Below are positions 22,853 to 35,394 of a stretch of DNA of 64,000 bases, one piece after another (position 1 is the first letter of the stretch; each line of letters begins with the position of its first letter). The DNA lies in NCBI RefSeq assembly GCF_042453785.1, contig NC_091677.1, positions 4,497,501 through 4,561,500 of the forward strand, read 5' to 3'. The position numbers and the translations under genes were made by a program. The notes beneath the pieces were generated by a model. The model was not told the DNA's origin. It saw nothing but the letters and a program-made list of their open reading frames with translations, and searched no databases. This stretch comes from Malus domestica. Its lineage: Eukaryota > Streptophyta > Magnoliopsida > Rosales > Rosaceae.

Positions 22853-24245
22853 TACTTCCCATAACTTGATTGCTAGACATATTTTTGTTTCTAGTGTTAT
22901 ATCATATGATCCTAGAGTTTTCGGGCATAAATTCAAGTACCGGGCAGAATGCAGCTTGCTCGCTAGATTGCCTTTTTCTCAACAATTCCGGCAAATACTC
23001 TGATCAGCAAGAACACAAGTGAATTGATCCATCGAGTTATTCGGCCATAACATGCACGATTTTTTCAGATAATCTCGTTACCACGTAAGACTTGTTATTA
23101 CTTCTTTAGTTAATAGTAGATTATCACTAATTTTAGCTATAGAAAATGCTCTATATCCCAAAATTTTCTTTTCCAAACCTAGGCGTCAAGTGACATGCAT
23201 GACCCTGCATCATTGCATAAAAAGTACAATAACTTTGTAGGCTCCAAGGATAACAAAATTGAAACCAAAATTTATGCTGGTTTTCCAAGCGAGATGAAGG
23301 TCGCTTGAAGTTCAAGGGCTTTTACAAGAGAGGAGCGAATGACGAGACATTTAGGGTTATGGACCAGCCCTAAAAATGGAGAGAATATCAGATACAAAAG
23401 GTGAGGGGCACGAGTCAGAGGTTGAGATATACTATTGAGGTTAAAAAGACCTTTATATGTAAAATCGGGCGAAACACGTGATTTATACGGTCGTATTGGA
23501 AGCTTTTGCCCATATTTTAGATTAGTTTCTTATAGATTTTGTATCTTATTTTTGGACCTATTTTGGTTTGTTTTGGATCTAATGCTGCATCCTTTTTTGG
23601 TACGTTTTCTATAAACCCTAAAACCCTATAATATATGTTATTTTCTTCTGTCAACCTAAAAACATAAGGATTTTTAGCAAAATGGTATTTGAAATTGTTA
23701 TAAATTCTCACTTTAGTCCCTAATCTTTAAAATCGATAGAAGTAGTTCTAAGATTGTCTACCAACAAATCAATCACTTTAGTCATGTGAAAAATCTCCGT
23801 TAAATTGAAGAAACCATCAATTCAAATAGAGTTTCTAAAACTATAAAGTATCTTTAGTCAAATTTCATTACCTATGTGAAACTATAAATAGAAGGAACTT
23901 TAGGATCCTTTACTGTAGGTTTTGTATTCATGGGCATTGGTCTTGTTGATGCTTTCGGGCAAACGACAATGGGTTGGAATGGTATACGAAGTCAACAGAT
24001 ATTACTGTGAACATAAAATATTATGGCTGCACAAAGTTGAAGGTAGTTCTAGGTCTGGCCGCCCAAAACATCACGCCGTTGTTTTATATTCTTGTTTTGG
24101 TACTGTTGGAAAACTTTATTTAATGAACACAAGATTTTGGATTACCGTTTACATTGGTCTCAATTGAATCCATGGCTACATTTTCTTTCCTGCCTACTTC
24201 CTTTCGTTTATTTCGAAGAAAACGAAGATCGATGGGCGTCTCGTC
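22853..24245. other. Duplicated intergenic DNA
   Basis: No gene is seen. The region matches 3675-4871 with small differences. One extra stretch at 23395-23515 (aggtgaggggcacgagtcag onward) is missing from copy 1, and 23895-24040 (tttactgtaggttttgtatt onward) is also absent from copy 1 but recurs near 27580. Confidence 0.65.
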
Positions 24246-25691
24246 TTAAGACTTCATCCATTCAATAAAGTTCTTGAAGGTCTCGTACGATTGTCCGCCT
24301 TCTTTGATGTTGTTCATGGCCACTTCCTTCAGTTTCGAAGCTCTCGCTGTGAAGTTTTCATCACTGAGAAGTTGCTCCACCTTGGTCTTGATTTCTCCTT
24401 CCGTGATGATCCCGCTTTCATTCTTATCGAATCTCAGTCCCACCTTCCAAATATCACAAATGTAGCTCTCGTTGAGCAACTGGTCAGCAAAGTACGGCCA
24501 GCACAAGAAAGGAAGCCCACTGCTTAGGCCTTCCAGGGTAGAGTTCCAACCGCAGTGGCTTATGAAGCAAGCAATCGAAGGATGACTGAGAACCTTTTGT
24601 TGAGGTGCCCAACCGACCATCAGACCGCGAGAGCCTACTCGCTCTTGATATCCTTCCGGGTAGGGATCACTTGTACCATCAGTGGTATCCGGCCTCACAA
24701 CCCACAGAAATGGCCTCCCTGACAAATCAAGAGCCAGCGCAAGCTCTTGGAATTGTGTTTGATCAAAAACCGTGAAGCTGCCAAATGCAACATAGATCAC
24801 TGATCTGGGTTTCTGTTGATCCAGCCAACCTAAGCAAGTGGAGTCTTGTGGCCAGAAGTTTCCTTCTGAGTTCTCGAGCCGGCTGCTTGCCAAAAGCGGG
24901 CCTATTGGTAAAATCTCGGGTGCTAGGGTGAACGCTGCTGGTTCCAGATCATATGCCGAGTTGCAAACAAGCCAGTCTGCCGCTTTCACAGACTTATTGT
25001 TTCTTACTATAACTTGAAAGACGATTTTCTGAGTGGCTATTGTATGAAAGCATGTCCACAGCAAGTCTGCAGTTTTCATTTTGGGAAGATTTTTTGCCAA
25101 TTCAATTTCTTGGCTTTTCAACGGAGTTCCTGCCATAAATGAATCATAACAAAAATATAATTAGTGAATTAGATCAAAATATTTCTTTGTTAATCAAATT
25201 ATTCTTACGGTACCATCATTATCGTCGATGATTCCTTCATGAATCAACTTTGGAATATTGAAACTCAATGCCAAAGCTGCAGCTGATGCGGGCCAAAAGG
25301 CAACCCGCCGGATTTTCATTTTCGCTGCCACATCCAGAGCCCACCCGGAACTCTCATCGGCAAGGACACAAGTGACCTTGTCACTTTCTTCTTCATTGAT
25401 CTTCTCTATCAACTCCTCCAACTTCCCCGGCATGACTCGTTGCATTCCTTCACACAACAGGCCTAGGTCATTCCTGTCCTCCCCGGGTTCTAAGCCATCT
25501 GGAAGTGAAACTAGATGAATACGATCTCCTACATGAGTTTGGCCAGCCAGGGCGATGCGTTTGTGATTGAACTCTGTGTTCACAAATGTGACTTTGAAGC
25601 CATGACTGACTAAGCATTGTGACAACTCCATCAAGGGAAGCACATGGCCTTGTGCCGGAAAAGGAACAGCTATTATATGTAAGTCGCTCAT
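24246..25691 (-). CDS. UGT83A1-like: UDP-glycosyltransferase, UGT83A1-like, second intact copy
   Basis: CDS complement(join(24246-25129, 25214-25691)), 453 residues. It is a paralogue of the gene at 4872-6317: it shares the phase-1 GT-AG intron, His16 in PAQGHVLPL, the VLADESSGWALD block, and a full PSPG box (WAPQQKVL ... HCGWNSTLEG ... PYFADQ) ending in Gln, as in glucose-using enzymes. It is two residues shorter, because two codons after NHKRI are missing. Differences from the first copy are scattered single residues in the acceptor-binding N-half and loops (for example VIVRNNKSVK for LLVRNNKYAK), while the C-half is almost unchanged. The frame is intact and the gene is probably active. Expression cannot be judged, but the first 60 bases upstream match copy 1, so part of the promoter was duplicated too. 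Confidence 0.93.
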
Positions 25692-26131
25692 TTTTGTTCT
25701 TGATCTTTCCTTTTCCGCTATGAGATGTTTTCAAATGTAGCTTCTCTATCGTATCATATATAGAAGAAGCCCGAAGCATCGGTTTAGGATTCATTGGGGA
25801 ATCCACCATTTTGTCTCTTTGATTTAGGGTTCATTCCGGTTACATTTACCCCTTTTACACGTGATTTTGTTCCTTTCTTTGGTTTATTAGGATGTTGTTT
25901 TGCTGATACATTCAATGAACGGCCTTAGTTTCATCAATCTATTGTTTTATATTTTTGTTCTATAACTGATGGAACTAGGTTTCATTTTCTTTTTCTGGAC
26001 GCACTGAAAGATTTAAACACATAAACTCGGTTTTAATTTGGTTTCTTTTTTTTCTAGTTTACACCAGCTTGATCTCAACTCCTTCCAAGAAGTAATCCAA
26101 GTTTGAAAACAATGCTCGAAGAAGTCACCTA
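25692..26131. other. UGT upstream spacer
   Basis: No gene is seen. The spacer matches 29270-29690 (shared words ggtttattaggatgttgttttg and tttacaccagcttgatctca, each with small changes), showing that the UGT plus its upstream spacer was duplicated as a unit. Confidence 0.65.
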
Positions 26132-27191
26132 TCATTTCATCCAATCGACAAAACTATTGAAACTTTGGTTTGAGCCGCCACCTTCTTCGACACTATCCAT
26201 AACCTTTTTTCTTCATATCCAAAGTCCTTGCTCTTATTCCCTCATCCTCTATCAGTTGCCCCACCTTGTTTGCAATTTCTCTGCGTGTAATGCCTCCACT
26301 TTCATCGCATTCGAACCCCAAGCCAACCTTTGAATCGTCTCAAATGTAGGTTTGGTTTAAAAACTGGTCAAGCAAAGTATAGCCAGCATAAGAAAGGCAC
26401 CCCATGATTTACAGCTTCCGTGGTGGAATTCCAACCACAATTACTCAAGAAACTCGCAATGGACAGATGAGACAACTGTCTGCTGTGGAGCCCAAGCTAC
26501 TATCCGCCCTCGATCAACAACAGTATCAAGAAATTGTTCTGGCTAGGGTTCATTTTCTGTGTGTGTATCAGCTCTCACCACCCACAGAAAAGGCCTATCG
26601 GAGAGTTCAAGCCCCTGGCACAATTCTTCGAACTGTTTTCGATAAAAAAAACTGCATTACTACCAAAAGCAACAAATATGACTGATTGTGGAGATTGTTG
26701 GTCAAGCCAATTCAAACATGAGTCATCCGGCGAGATGTTTCTGGCAGAGTTTTCGAGTCGGTTGCTTGCCAAAAGTGGACCTATTGGTAGAATCTGAGGA
26801 GAAATGGCAAATGCCGCCTGCTCAAGGTCGTAGGTTGAGATGCAAATTAACCAGTCTGCTAATTTTGTTGATTGGTTGTTTCTAACCATAAAAGAGGTCG
26901 CACTTGGTGCGATGGCAAGTGCCTTCGCCCATGAGCGGTAGGTCTCGGGTTCGAGACTTGGGAGCAGCCTCTTCATAAATGGGGGTAAGGCTAGCCGACA
27001 TTCACCTCTCCCAGACCCTGCGTAAAGCGGGAGCCTTGTGCACTGGGTACGACCTTTGGTTGTTTCTAACCATAAGTTGAAACACATTCTTCTGCAGAGT
27101 GTTACTGCCACGGCATGCCCACACAAAAGCTGATGTGTTCATGCCAGGCATTTCTGGTGATAATTTAATTACTTTTCTTTGTGGGAGTTCC
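26132..27191 (-). pseudogene. Diverged UGT83A-type pseudogene, exon 2 only, with SINE
   Basis: This minus-strand remnant belongs to a second, more diverged UGT lineage of the array (compare 35886-37090). Seen from its 5' side: VIKLSPEMPGMNTSAFVWACRGS, LQKNVFQLMVRNNQ, then a 164-bp SINE, then STKLADWLICISTYDLEQAAF, ILPIGPLLASNRLENSA, DSCLNWLDQQSPQSVIFVAFGS and, with frame changes, the PSPG region and C-terminus ending near 26132. Exon 1 is missing. Frameshifts and the SINE break the frame, so it cannot be active. Its 5' junction keeps an acceptor-like CAG at 27192-27194. Confidence 0.85.
26892..27055 (+). mobile_element. Au-like SINE with 20-bp target duplication
   Basis: The 164-bp insertion is flanked by a perfect 20-bp duplication TTGGTTGTTTCTAACCATAA (26872-26891 and 27056-27075). 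It contains a pol III B-box-like GGTTCGAGACT and a tRNA-like 5' part (gcgatggcaagtgccttcgc). Its 3' end (gggagccttgtgcactgggt) is one I associate with plant Au SINEs. There is no coding capacity. Confidence 0.88.
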
Positions 27192-27224
27192 CTGCAAATA
27201 CAATTCACTATTGAAGGTTTCAAA

Positions 27225-27345
27225 ACAAGCGATATTATACTTTACACTAATCTAAACTACAGTGAGGGGGATCCGAACTGAGGTGCATAGAGAGAGCACA
27301 GCGCATCCGCTCTAGCCAATGTGGCTACGCCCACTTCTACTAGTC
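27225..27345 (-). mobile_element. tRNA-derived SINE-like sequence, minus strand
   Basis: On the minus strand the stretch reads gggcgtagccacattggcta, gagcggatgcgctgtgctct, then a B-box-like GTTCGGATCCC. That is the layout of a tRNA-derived SINE head. The same sequence occurs at about 36160-36285, because it is part of the duplicated unit (the UGT intron). Confidence 0.6.
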
Positions 27346-27413
27346 ATAATTGAAGTTGGTCTCGGTAAAGAGCTTTCACTTGTTTGCTACATTTAAAGAT
27401 ATATTTTGTGCAG

Positions 27414-27505
27414 ACGTGGAAGAGCGGATGTGCTATTGCTATGCATCGGAGTTTGAATCCCTTCTCTGTCGTTTGGATTAGTTTAAAGTAGAACATATCG
27501 TCATT
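27414..27505 (+). mobile_element. tRNA-derived SINE-like sequence, plus strand
   Basis: The plus strand reads gcagacgtggaagagcggat followed by a B-box-like GTTTGAATCCC. It shares the words gacgtgg, gagcggatg and ggattagtttaaagta with the minus-strand neighbour at 27225-27345, so the two look like members of one family in inverted orientation about 70 bases apart. A copy recurs at 36358-36545 with an extra internal segment. Confidence 0.55.
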
Positions 27506-27559
27506 TTAAAAGAAAAAGAAAGATATAAAGTATGGTTCATCAAATTTCATTAGCTACAG

Positions 27560-27820
27560 AATACCATATATAGGTGCTTTAGGATCCTTTACTGTAGGTT
27601 TTGTATTCATGGGCATTGGTCTAGTTGATGCTTTCGGGTAAACGAGTTTCATCACTCCTATATTCTTGTTTTGGTAAACACATTGGTCTCAGTTGAATCA
27701 ATCAACTGACATGTTGATCTTATATTATTAACTCTCGAACCAGATGCATTGCTACATTTTCTTTGCGGCCTAGTTCCTCTTGTTTATTCCGAAGAAAACG
27801 AGGATCGATGGGCGTCTCGT
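27560..27820. other. Duplicated UGT 3' flank
   Basis: This matches 23880-24245 in part (shared word tttactgtaggttttgtat and cgaagaaaacgaggatcgatg with small changes), marking the 3' boundary of the third UGT unit. No gene is seen. Confidence 0.6.
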
Positions 27821-29269
27821 CTAAGACTTCATCCATTTAATAAAGTTCTTGAAGATCTTGGACGATTGGCCGCCTTCTTTGATATTGTTCATGGCCATTT
27901 CCTTCAGTTTCGAAGCTCTCACTTTGAAGTTTTCATCACTGAGTAGTTGCTCCATCTTGTTCTTGATTTCTCCTTTTGTGATGATCCCGCTTTCATTCTT
28001 ATCGAATCTCAATCCCACCTTCCAAATATCGCAAATGTAGCTCTCGTTGAGCAACTGGTCATCAAAGTACGGCCAGCACAAGAAAGGAAGCCCATTGCTT
28101 AGGCCTTCCAGGGTAGAGTTCCAACCGCACTGACTTAAGAAGCAAGCAATCGAAGGATGACTGAGAACCTTTTGTTGAGGTGCCCAACCGACCATCAGAC
28201 CGCGAGAGCCTGCTCGCTCTTGATATCCTTCCGGGTTAGGATCACATGTACCATCAGTGGTATCCGGCCTCACAACCCACAGAAATGGCCTCCCTGACAA
28301 CTCAAGAGCCAAAGCAAGCTCTTGGAATTGTCCTTGATCAAAAACTGTGAAGCTGCCAAATGCAACATAGATCACTGATCTGTGTTTCTATTGATCCAGC
28401 CACTCTAAGCAAGTTGAGGCTTGTGGCCAGAAGTTTCCTTCTGAGTTCTCCAGCCGGTTGCTTGCCAAAATTGGGCCTATTGGTAAAATCTCGGGTGCTA
28501 GGGTGAATGCTGCTGGTTGAAGATCATACGCCGAGTTGCAAACAAGCCAGTCTACCGCTTCCACAAACACATTGTTTCTTACTACAACTTGAAAGGCGAT
28601 TTTCTGAGTGGCTAGTGTATGAAAGCATGTCCACAGCAAGTCTGCAGTTTTCATTTCGGGCAGATTTTTTGCCAACTCAATTTCTTGGCTTTTCAACCGA
28701 GTTCCTGCCATTTGTGAATCATAACAAAAATATAATTAGTGAATTGGATCAAAATATTTATTTGTTAATCTAACTAGTCTTATGGTACCTTCATCGTTGA
28801 TGATTCCTTCATGAATCAACTTTGGAATATTGAAACTCAATGCCAAAGCTGCAGCTGATGCAGGCAAAAGGGCAACCCGGGGGATTTTCATTTTCACTGC
28901 CACGTCCAGAGCCCACCCGGAACTCTCATCAGCAAGGACGCAAGTGACCTTGTCACTTCCTTCTTCATTGATTTTCTCTATTAGCTCCTCCAACTTTCCC
29001 GGCCTGACTCATTGCATAGCTTCACAAACCAGGGCTAGGTCATTCCTGTCCTCCCCGGGTTCTAAGCCATCTGGAAGCGAAACTAGACGAATACAATCTC
29101 CTACATGAGTTTTTCCAGCCAAGGCGTTCACGATGCGTTTGTGGTTGAACTCTGTGTTCACAAATGTGACCTTGAAGCCATGATTGACTAAGCATTGTGA
29201 CAACTCCATCAAGGGAAGCACATGGCCTTGTGCCGGATAAGGAACAGCTATTATGTGTAGGTTGCTCAT
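27821..29269 (-). pseudogene. UGT83A1-like pseudogene, nearly full length, two nonsense codons
   Basis: Third close copy of the local UGT: exon 2 27821-28704, exon 1 28789-29269, same phase-1 intron. Length and splice sites are preserved, and so are His16 (PAQGHVLPL) and nearly all of the PSPG box. It is disabled by two point changes relative to the intact copies: CGA to TGA after EAMQ in exon 1 (about 29007) and CAG to TAG after WLDQ in exon 2 (about 28388). The PSPG box also has SQCGWNS where the others have SHCGWNS, losing the conserved His. Because the rest is clean, inactivation is recent. A transcript may still be made, but the first stop would truncate the protein after about 86 residues. 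Confidence 0.9.
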
Positions 29270-29697
29270 TTTTGTTCTTGATCTTTCCTTTTTCCGCTAT
29301 AAGATGTTTTCGAATGTTGCTTCTGAATCTTATCATACATAGAAGAATCCGGAGCATCAGTTTGGATTCATTGGGGAATCCACCATTTTGTCTTTTTGAT
29401 TTAGAGTCATTCCGGATGCATTTATCCGTTTTACACATGATATTTCTTTCTTTGGTTTATTACGATGTTGTTTTGCGGATACATTCAGCGAACGGCTTCA
29501 GTTTCATCTATCTATTGTTTTAATTTATACTCTTGTTCTATAGCCGATGCAACTGGGTTTCATTTTTTTTTCCTGGAAGCACTGAAAGATTTAAACACGT
29601 AAACTCAGTTTTAATTTGGTATCTGTTTTTGTAGTTTACACCAGCTTGATCTCAACTCCTTCCAAGAAATAATCCGAGTTTGAAGCAATGCGAAGTC

Positions 29698-30185
29698 TGT
29701 AAGATTGTGAATGACAATGAATGTTGTATTGGATCATTTTGTTGTAAGCCACTTGTCTATCAAGTTGTTAGCAACCAAAGTGATCTGATAGTCCTAACAT
29801 AATAAGGATTATGGAGTCTTATCCCTTACAATTAACCTAGAGGAAATCTGATAGATTTTATTATGAAGATGTAGAATCATGGTGGGACTTAAACACTGAG
29901 AGGGTCAATCTTCACAGCCAATGATAGGTCGGCTGTGTTAAAAACCCTAACGATATAAATACCATGGTTAAGTCCCTATTTCCATACGCTTGTACTCTCA
30001 ATCACGCCAAACCCTATTCATGGTAGAGAGACATTTTGAAGTACTGAAAGTAGAAGACAACCTGTGAACTCAAGCCACCATGTCTCCAATTGGTACAGGT
30101 TAGTGTCATTCATCTCCTTCTTGTCATTATCATGATGCATGTTAAATTGTGATCCTAGAACCATGTTGTATTTGTCCACCTTACA
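29698..30185 (+). repeat. Left LTR of the LARD-like element
   Basis: 488 bp, TG...CA ends, with a TATA-like gatataaatacc at about 29950. Its partner is at 35395-35875. Confidence 0.93.
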
Positions 30186-31964
30186 TGTGGTATCAGAGCC
30201 AAACAATATGACTAGAATCCAATTCAAATAACTGCATCGTTATGGATAATTCAAATCATCCCATTTTGCTTCCGCTGTTCTTATTCTTTCATGACTCAAT
30301 ATAGTTTTATGTATGATGACCGTGTGCTGCGATGTTATTCATCATAAAGAAGAATATATTATGGCTAATAAGTTTGGTGCAGAAACTTTATATACGGTGC
30401 AGGGTGTAGATAATACAATCTGCAGGAGTTCAATTGAAATCCCAACATCGTTTGATATTAAGTGGAACACCAATCCAGAATAACGTCATGGATTTGTGGT
30501 CCCTTTTGGTTGAAAATTACACTTTCGGTGAAGCAATTGAAACGAAATGTTTTATTAGTCAATTATGATTTGATAAATTTATAACTGGTTTCTGATTCAT
30601 AACTGGAGAAGGCATAAAGAATTTTCTCCCTGACATGTTTTCTTGACTGTGTTCTCTTCCACGAGCTCGACTGTGATAGCTAATTTCAAATTTCTAAGTG
30701 AGCCACCATCCAGTTATTATTGATCGAGCCGTTATTCGGGTTTTGCTTCCCCGCACATCATCAAAACCCAGTTGAGAATTACTCCCTGCTAGGAGATAAA
30801 TTGGGGTTTGTCTTCTTGCTTCTGCTCATTTTCCATAAATACATTAACTCTATGTTGCAAACAAGGATTGCCGCATGACTTTGCATTTTGACTATATATA
30901 TTGTCTTAAGACTGCATGATTGAATAAATCTGGTTGAAGGAACCTTTTACAATAGGCCTTTCGTATTTTAATTTCAAGTAATACCATATAATTTGGGTGA
31001 GCCATTGTGATCCTGAGGAGCTTGAGCTATATATCAATCCTGTTCACAAGTAAGTTTTCTGGGCCTTTAATTCCTAATGCCTAGAATGAGCTTTCGATGA
31101 TTTTCTCCAATTACATTTAATTTCGTTTATTCCAGTTCGCTGCATAATTTTTGAGTAATGGAGTACAAGAATAATGGTATGGCCACTTAGGCGTATTAGT
31201 TGATCGGTTGAACTAATTTGAATATAAATGCTTGCTATGTTTTTCACATTGTTTTTGCAAACTGACTTTCCCATACATGTTAATTAAGTTGATGTTTACG
31301 CTTCCCCCTATCGTTATGCCTGTAAACACCCCTCTTCAGAAATCAGAATTTGTTTGATTTCAGTTCATGTTTGCAAAGTTTGTCCTTTGTGACCTTCATC
31401 TTCAAACATAAAATTGCGTTAGATGAGACTTTGTTTTTTGAGAAATTTCTCAAATACACACAATTGAGATTTTGGAGAATTTCTTCAACGACATCGTTTG
31501 CAAGTAAGTCTTTTGCATTCTCTTGTTTGCTATAGGTACATGTTTGGTATGACTGATTACCTATGACAAATTATGAATACTTATGACATGATTCACGTCA
31601 ACTGTGATACTAATACTATGTTGATTATCGTATAACGTCTTGCTTGCGGTTTAGTGGATTCAACTTAAGTTTAATGTGTTTTGCTATATTTTGAGTGAGA
31701 AATCAATAAAAGTATTTATAAGTCAAAAATAGGATATGTTGAAAGGCAAGAAACTCACATGAAAAGGAAAACCATTCATGTCACTAACCTAGGCCTGATA
31801 AACGTCCTATTTTTATAGAGACTTTCGTAACTCCAAACCTTATGTAATTGTTTTCTTGTAGTTCAGAATAGATTGTATATACTGCAATTTTTCACGTTTT
31901 GGGACATCAAATAAATTTATAGTAAAATGTTAAATGTGATACCACGCTGCTGGAATTCTGCAGA

Positions 31965-32431
31965 GAGTAAATTGTACAAATGGTCCCTCAACTTTAATCA
32001 AATTGGAGCAATGGTCCCTCAACTAAAAATCCATTACCATTGGTCCCTCAACTTTTCAAAATGTGTAGCTATAGTCATTTTCATCAATTTTGTCAAAATT
32101 TTGTCAAAATAAGCTATGTTGGAATGACTATTTATATAATTATGGTCCCTTAACTCATCAAAGTGTATAATTATGGTTCTTTTCGTCAACTATGTCAAAA
32201 AATTTGTTAAAACGAGTTATATTGGAAGGACCATTGCTACAATTGGGTTAAAGTTAAAGGACCATTTCTCCACTTGAATTAAAGTTCAGGGACCAATGGT
32301 AATGAATTTTTAGTTGAGGGACCATAGCTGCACGTTTTGATAAGTTGAGGGACCAAAGGTAATGGATTTTTAGTTGAGGGACCATTGCTCCAATTTGATT
32401 AAAGTTGAGGGACCATTTGTACAATTTACTC
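31965..32431. mobile_element. Mutator-type MITE built of GGTCCCTCAACT repeats
   Basis: The 467-bp element has long terminal inverted repeats, about 90 bp (GAGTAAATTGTACAAATGG at one end and its inverse at the other), and a perfect 9-bp duplication TTCTGCAGA (31956-31964 and 32432-32440). Each arm carries several spaced copies of tggtccctcaact, inverted in the other arm. It is nested in the LARD-like element, so it is younger than that insertion. Confidence 0.92.
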
Positions 32432-35394
32432 TTCTGCAGACTTCAGCAGCAAAGTCTGTTTGTGATATTATTTTGATATACTTATGCAACTCCTAAATTC
32501 ATGAAATTTTATTATGATATACATTGAGATGTTTATTTTAAATCTAGAAATTTTCACTAGCAGTGGTCTGAAAATAAATTATTGATGAAGTTTTAATCTC
32601 GGGAATGTATTGCAGAATTTAAGCGGTTTCTATAGCACATTCCATTTTGATTTTATTTTTAGCCCACTTGTAGAATCGAACAAATTATGAAATTTTGGGT
32701 GACAGTAAATTTATATATCTACTTCATTTCTGGAAATTATCATATACATTGGATGAAAATTAATTTTTAAGTGAATTTTAATCTTAGGTATGTATTGCAT
32801 ATTTTATGTAGTTTCTGCAGCACATCGCTTTTCGAATTCACTTTTTGGGTCATTTGTAAAGATTTAAAATCATGAAATTTTGTGAAATAGTATCTATATG
32901 TGTCTAATTCATACCTGAAAATTTTCATGACAATCTAACGAGAATTGATTTTGAGTGAATTTGCAAACTAAAGTAGTACTGCTGAATTTTGGTACTTCAA
33001 AACTAGTTTTGTTATGTGATATTGTTTCACTGATTTGTGCACATCTATTGGTACCGATTATTATACAAGGTTATGGTTCCAATATGTCCTTATTTTATGC
33101 AAATTCTCAATACTAATGAATTTTATAGACAACACTGATTAAATTTTGATTTAAAGATGTATTGGTTTGTTTTGTTTAAACCAATGTTTTGTTTGGTCAT
33201 CAATTCTGATTATGATGATAATTGTCTTTTGAGAGAAAATTGGAAAGTGGCATCAGTTTACTAATTGATCATTTGGGTCCCTATCAAATAATTGAATAAC
33301 CATGTTTCCTCTTTCGAGAACTCTATTGTTCAATGTCAAACAACGACATACTTTTTGTGTCTGATTGAATCTTTTGAGAATCATTGACTATCCAACAAAA
33401 TGGTTATTTAATACTGTTCTAAAAAATTATTTTGAAAAATCATAATTCTAATTTATATGGTGAATACTTTTGTCCCAATGGGAATTTCAAGAAATCACTC
33501 ACCAATTATAAATTAGTATTATAGCAAATCATAAAATACTTTTAACATATGTTCATCTGGCCAAAGCTGTTGAAGCTATATGTATTTTGTGTATTTTATG
33601 TTTTGGCTAGCTATGCAGGTATTTTCTTTGCATGATTAGTTTCTGCCCAAAGGTGCAACAATCATGCAATTTGCGTTTGGTTTGATTCTCCATAACTCGA
33701 CTACTTCCATGATGAATCTTGCAAAATCGAGAATGAGTAGGTAAATTTACCAATCCTTTGTCTTAATTTTCTTTGAGTTCTAAATTGGATTAAAATTATT
33801 GTTGAAAAATTGATGTTATTGAGATATCTAAGTGTTTATTTTAATCGACTTTGTTTTAGAATTAAAACATAAATTTTGAGTTTGAATTCTCTTATTAGGT
33901 TTCATTTTTAATTGATGACCTAATCTTTAACACATATGCTCATACACTAAAATAAAATAAAATTTGTAGTCATTGCATAAGTTTTTTTTTCATTTATGGA
34001 ACTTTTAATTTGAACCCATTAATATATATATATATATATATATATGTATTTGATCTTTATTGATTCAACTAGCCTATATTTTGTTATATGAAAACCACTT
34101 TCTCTAGTGTTTAATCTTGCAATTTTGAGTGTTTGCCCAAGTGGGAGAAATAATGTATTATGGCTTCACACTCATCAATTTTGCATGCTTTTAATGGTCA
34201 TAGTTTTGGTAGATAAAACGTACATTATCATACTTGTTTATATTTTATATATGCAACTAATCTTGCAAGAAATTCAAGAAGGGTTAATGTAATGAGTATA
34301 TTCTGCTCAAAAGTGTTTTGCTTATTAATTCTTGTTTGTTGTTCAAGAAATTGGATTTGTGATTTATATGTTATTGAGGAATAATTAATCTGCTCAAAAG
34401 TGTTTTCTTATTCAGTACAACTATAAATCAATATATAGTGAAACATGGAATTGACAAGATTGTATATACTTCATCTGCTCAAAAGTGTTAAAGCTATATA
34501 AGTTTACCCTTGTATTTTATGTTTTAGCCATGCAAACCTAATATAATTAGTTTATGTCCAGAGATGATTATGGAATTATATGCTTTTGATGCGATAAGAA
34601 AACATTTAGTTAAAGTTTTCTATTTCTGTCAAATGTTAGATGACCAATACTAACCAAATGATTTTGTATAGTTTTTCAGTCATAAGAGTCACTTCCTTAC
34701 AGATATCTAGAATAAAGATGTTGAGCTCACAAATTTTATGTTCTAGATCCCATGACTAATTGTTTTTCAATGGGAGTATGTGAAAGGTATCTGTTTCATT
34801 TTGTAGACATTTACAAAGTTTTGTTTTACTCTCTTAATCAGTGGGAGTAATAATAATTTATCTATATAATTTTGTCTCTGTTAATCAGTGGGAGTAAGAG
34901 ATGACCTTTTGTGTTAAAAATTTTGAAGTGTTAGTGGCTGATACTTTAAGAGTAAATTTTGTTTAAATCTTGTTCATAAGTTTTAATAAGAGGTCCTGAT
35001 TTTGTAAACAATATGTCGTATTTTACTTGTTCTCTTATTATATTCTAAATTGACAGAAAAGTTGAATTTTGTTACCAACCTTGTTGAGTTCTTTTGTGAA
35101 CTACTTTTGTATTGAAATATATTTTCATATTTTCAGTTCGACTATTGTGAGCTAATGTTTTGACTATTAGCTCTTGACACCATGATTTTGTTAGCAACAA
35201 AGTGCTTTAAGTTGAATGTGTATGTGATCTTGGAGTGCAAGGAATAGACCAAGTTGTTCTTTGTTTTCTTTGGTTCTGCATTCGATTCAAAGTGACTGGT
35301 TGCTAGGAAAGGTTATTACATACTTATGAAGACTCAGTGATCACCATGAGTTCTTATTTTGTTAGGATGAATTATTGACATTCAAGTGGGAAAA

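Larger units (their letters stand above)
17164..25780. repeat. Segmental duplication, copy 2, expanded by insertions
   Basis: This is the second copy of the 3232-6404 block in the same orientation. It is longer because a 0.54-kb solo LTR and a 4.7-kb Copia relic were inserted after the duplication. Both are absent from copy 1, where the insertion sites are still whole. From about 25690 onward it instead resembles the DNA near 29270-29700, so it also belongs to the tandem UGT array. Confidence 0.88.

Noticed and set aside
23895-24040. A conserved gene fragment in the spacer (frame TVGFVFMGIGLVDAFGQ)
   Set aside because: The hydrophobic frame recurs near 27580 only because the spacer was duplicated, and I cannot match it to any protein.
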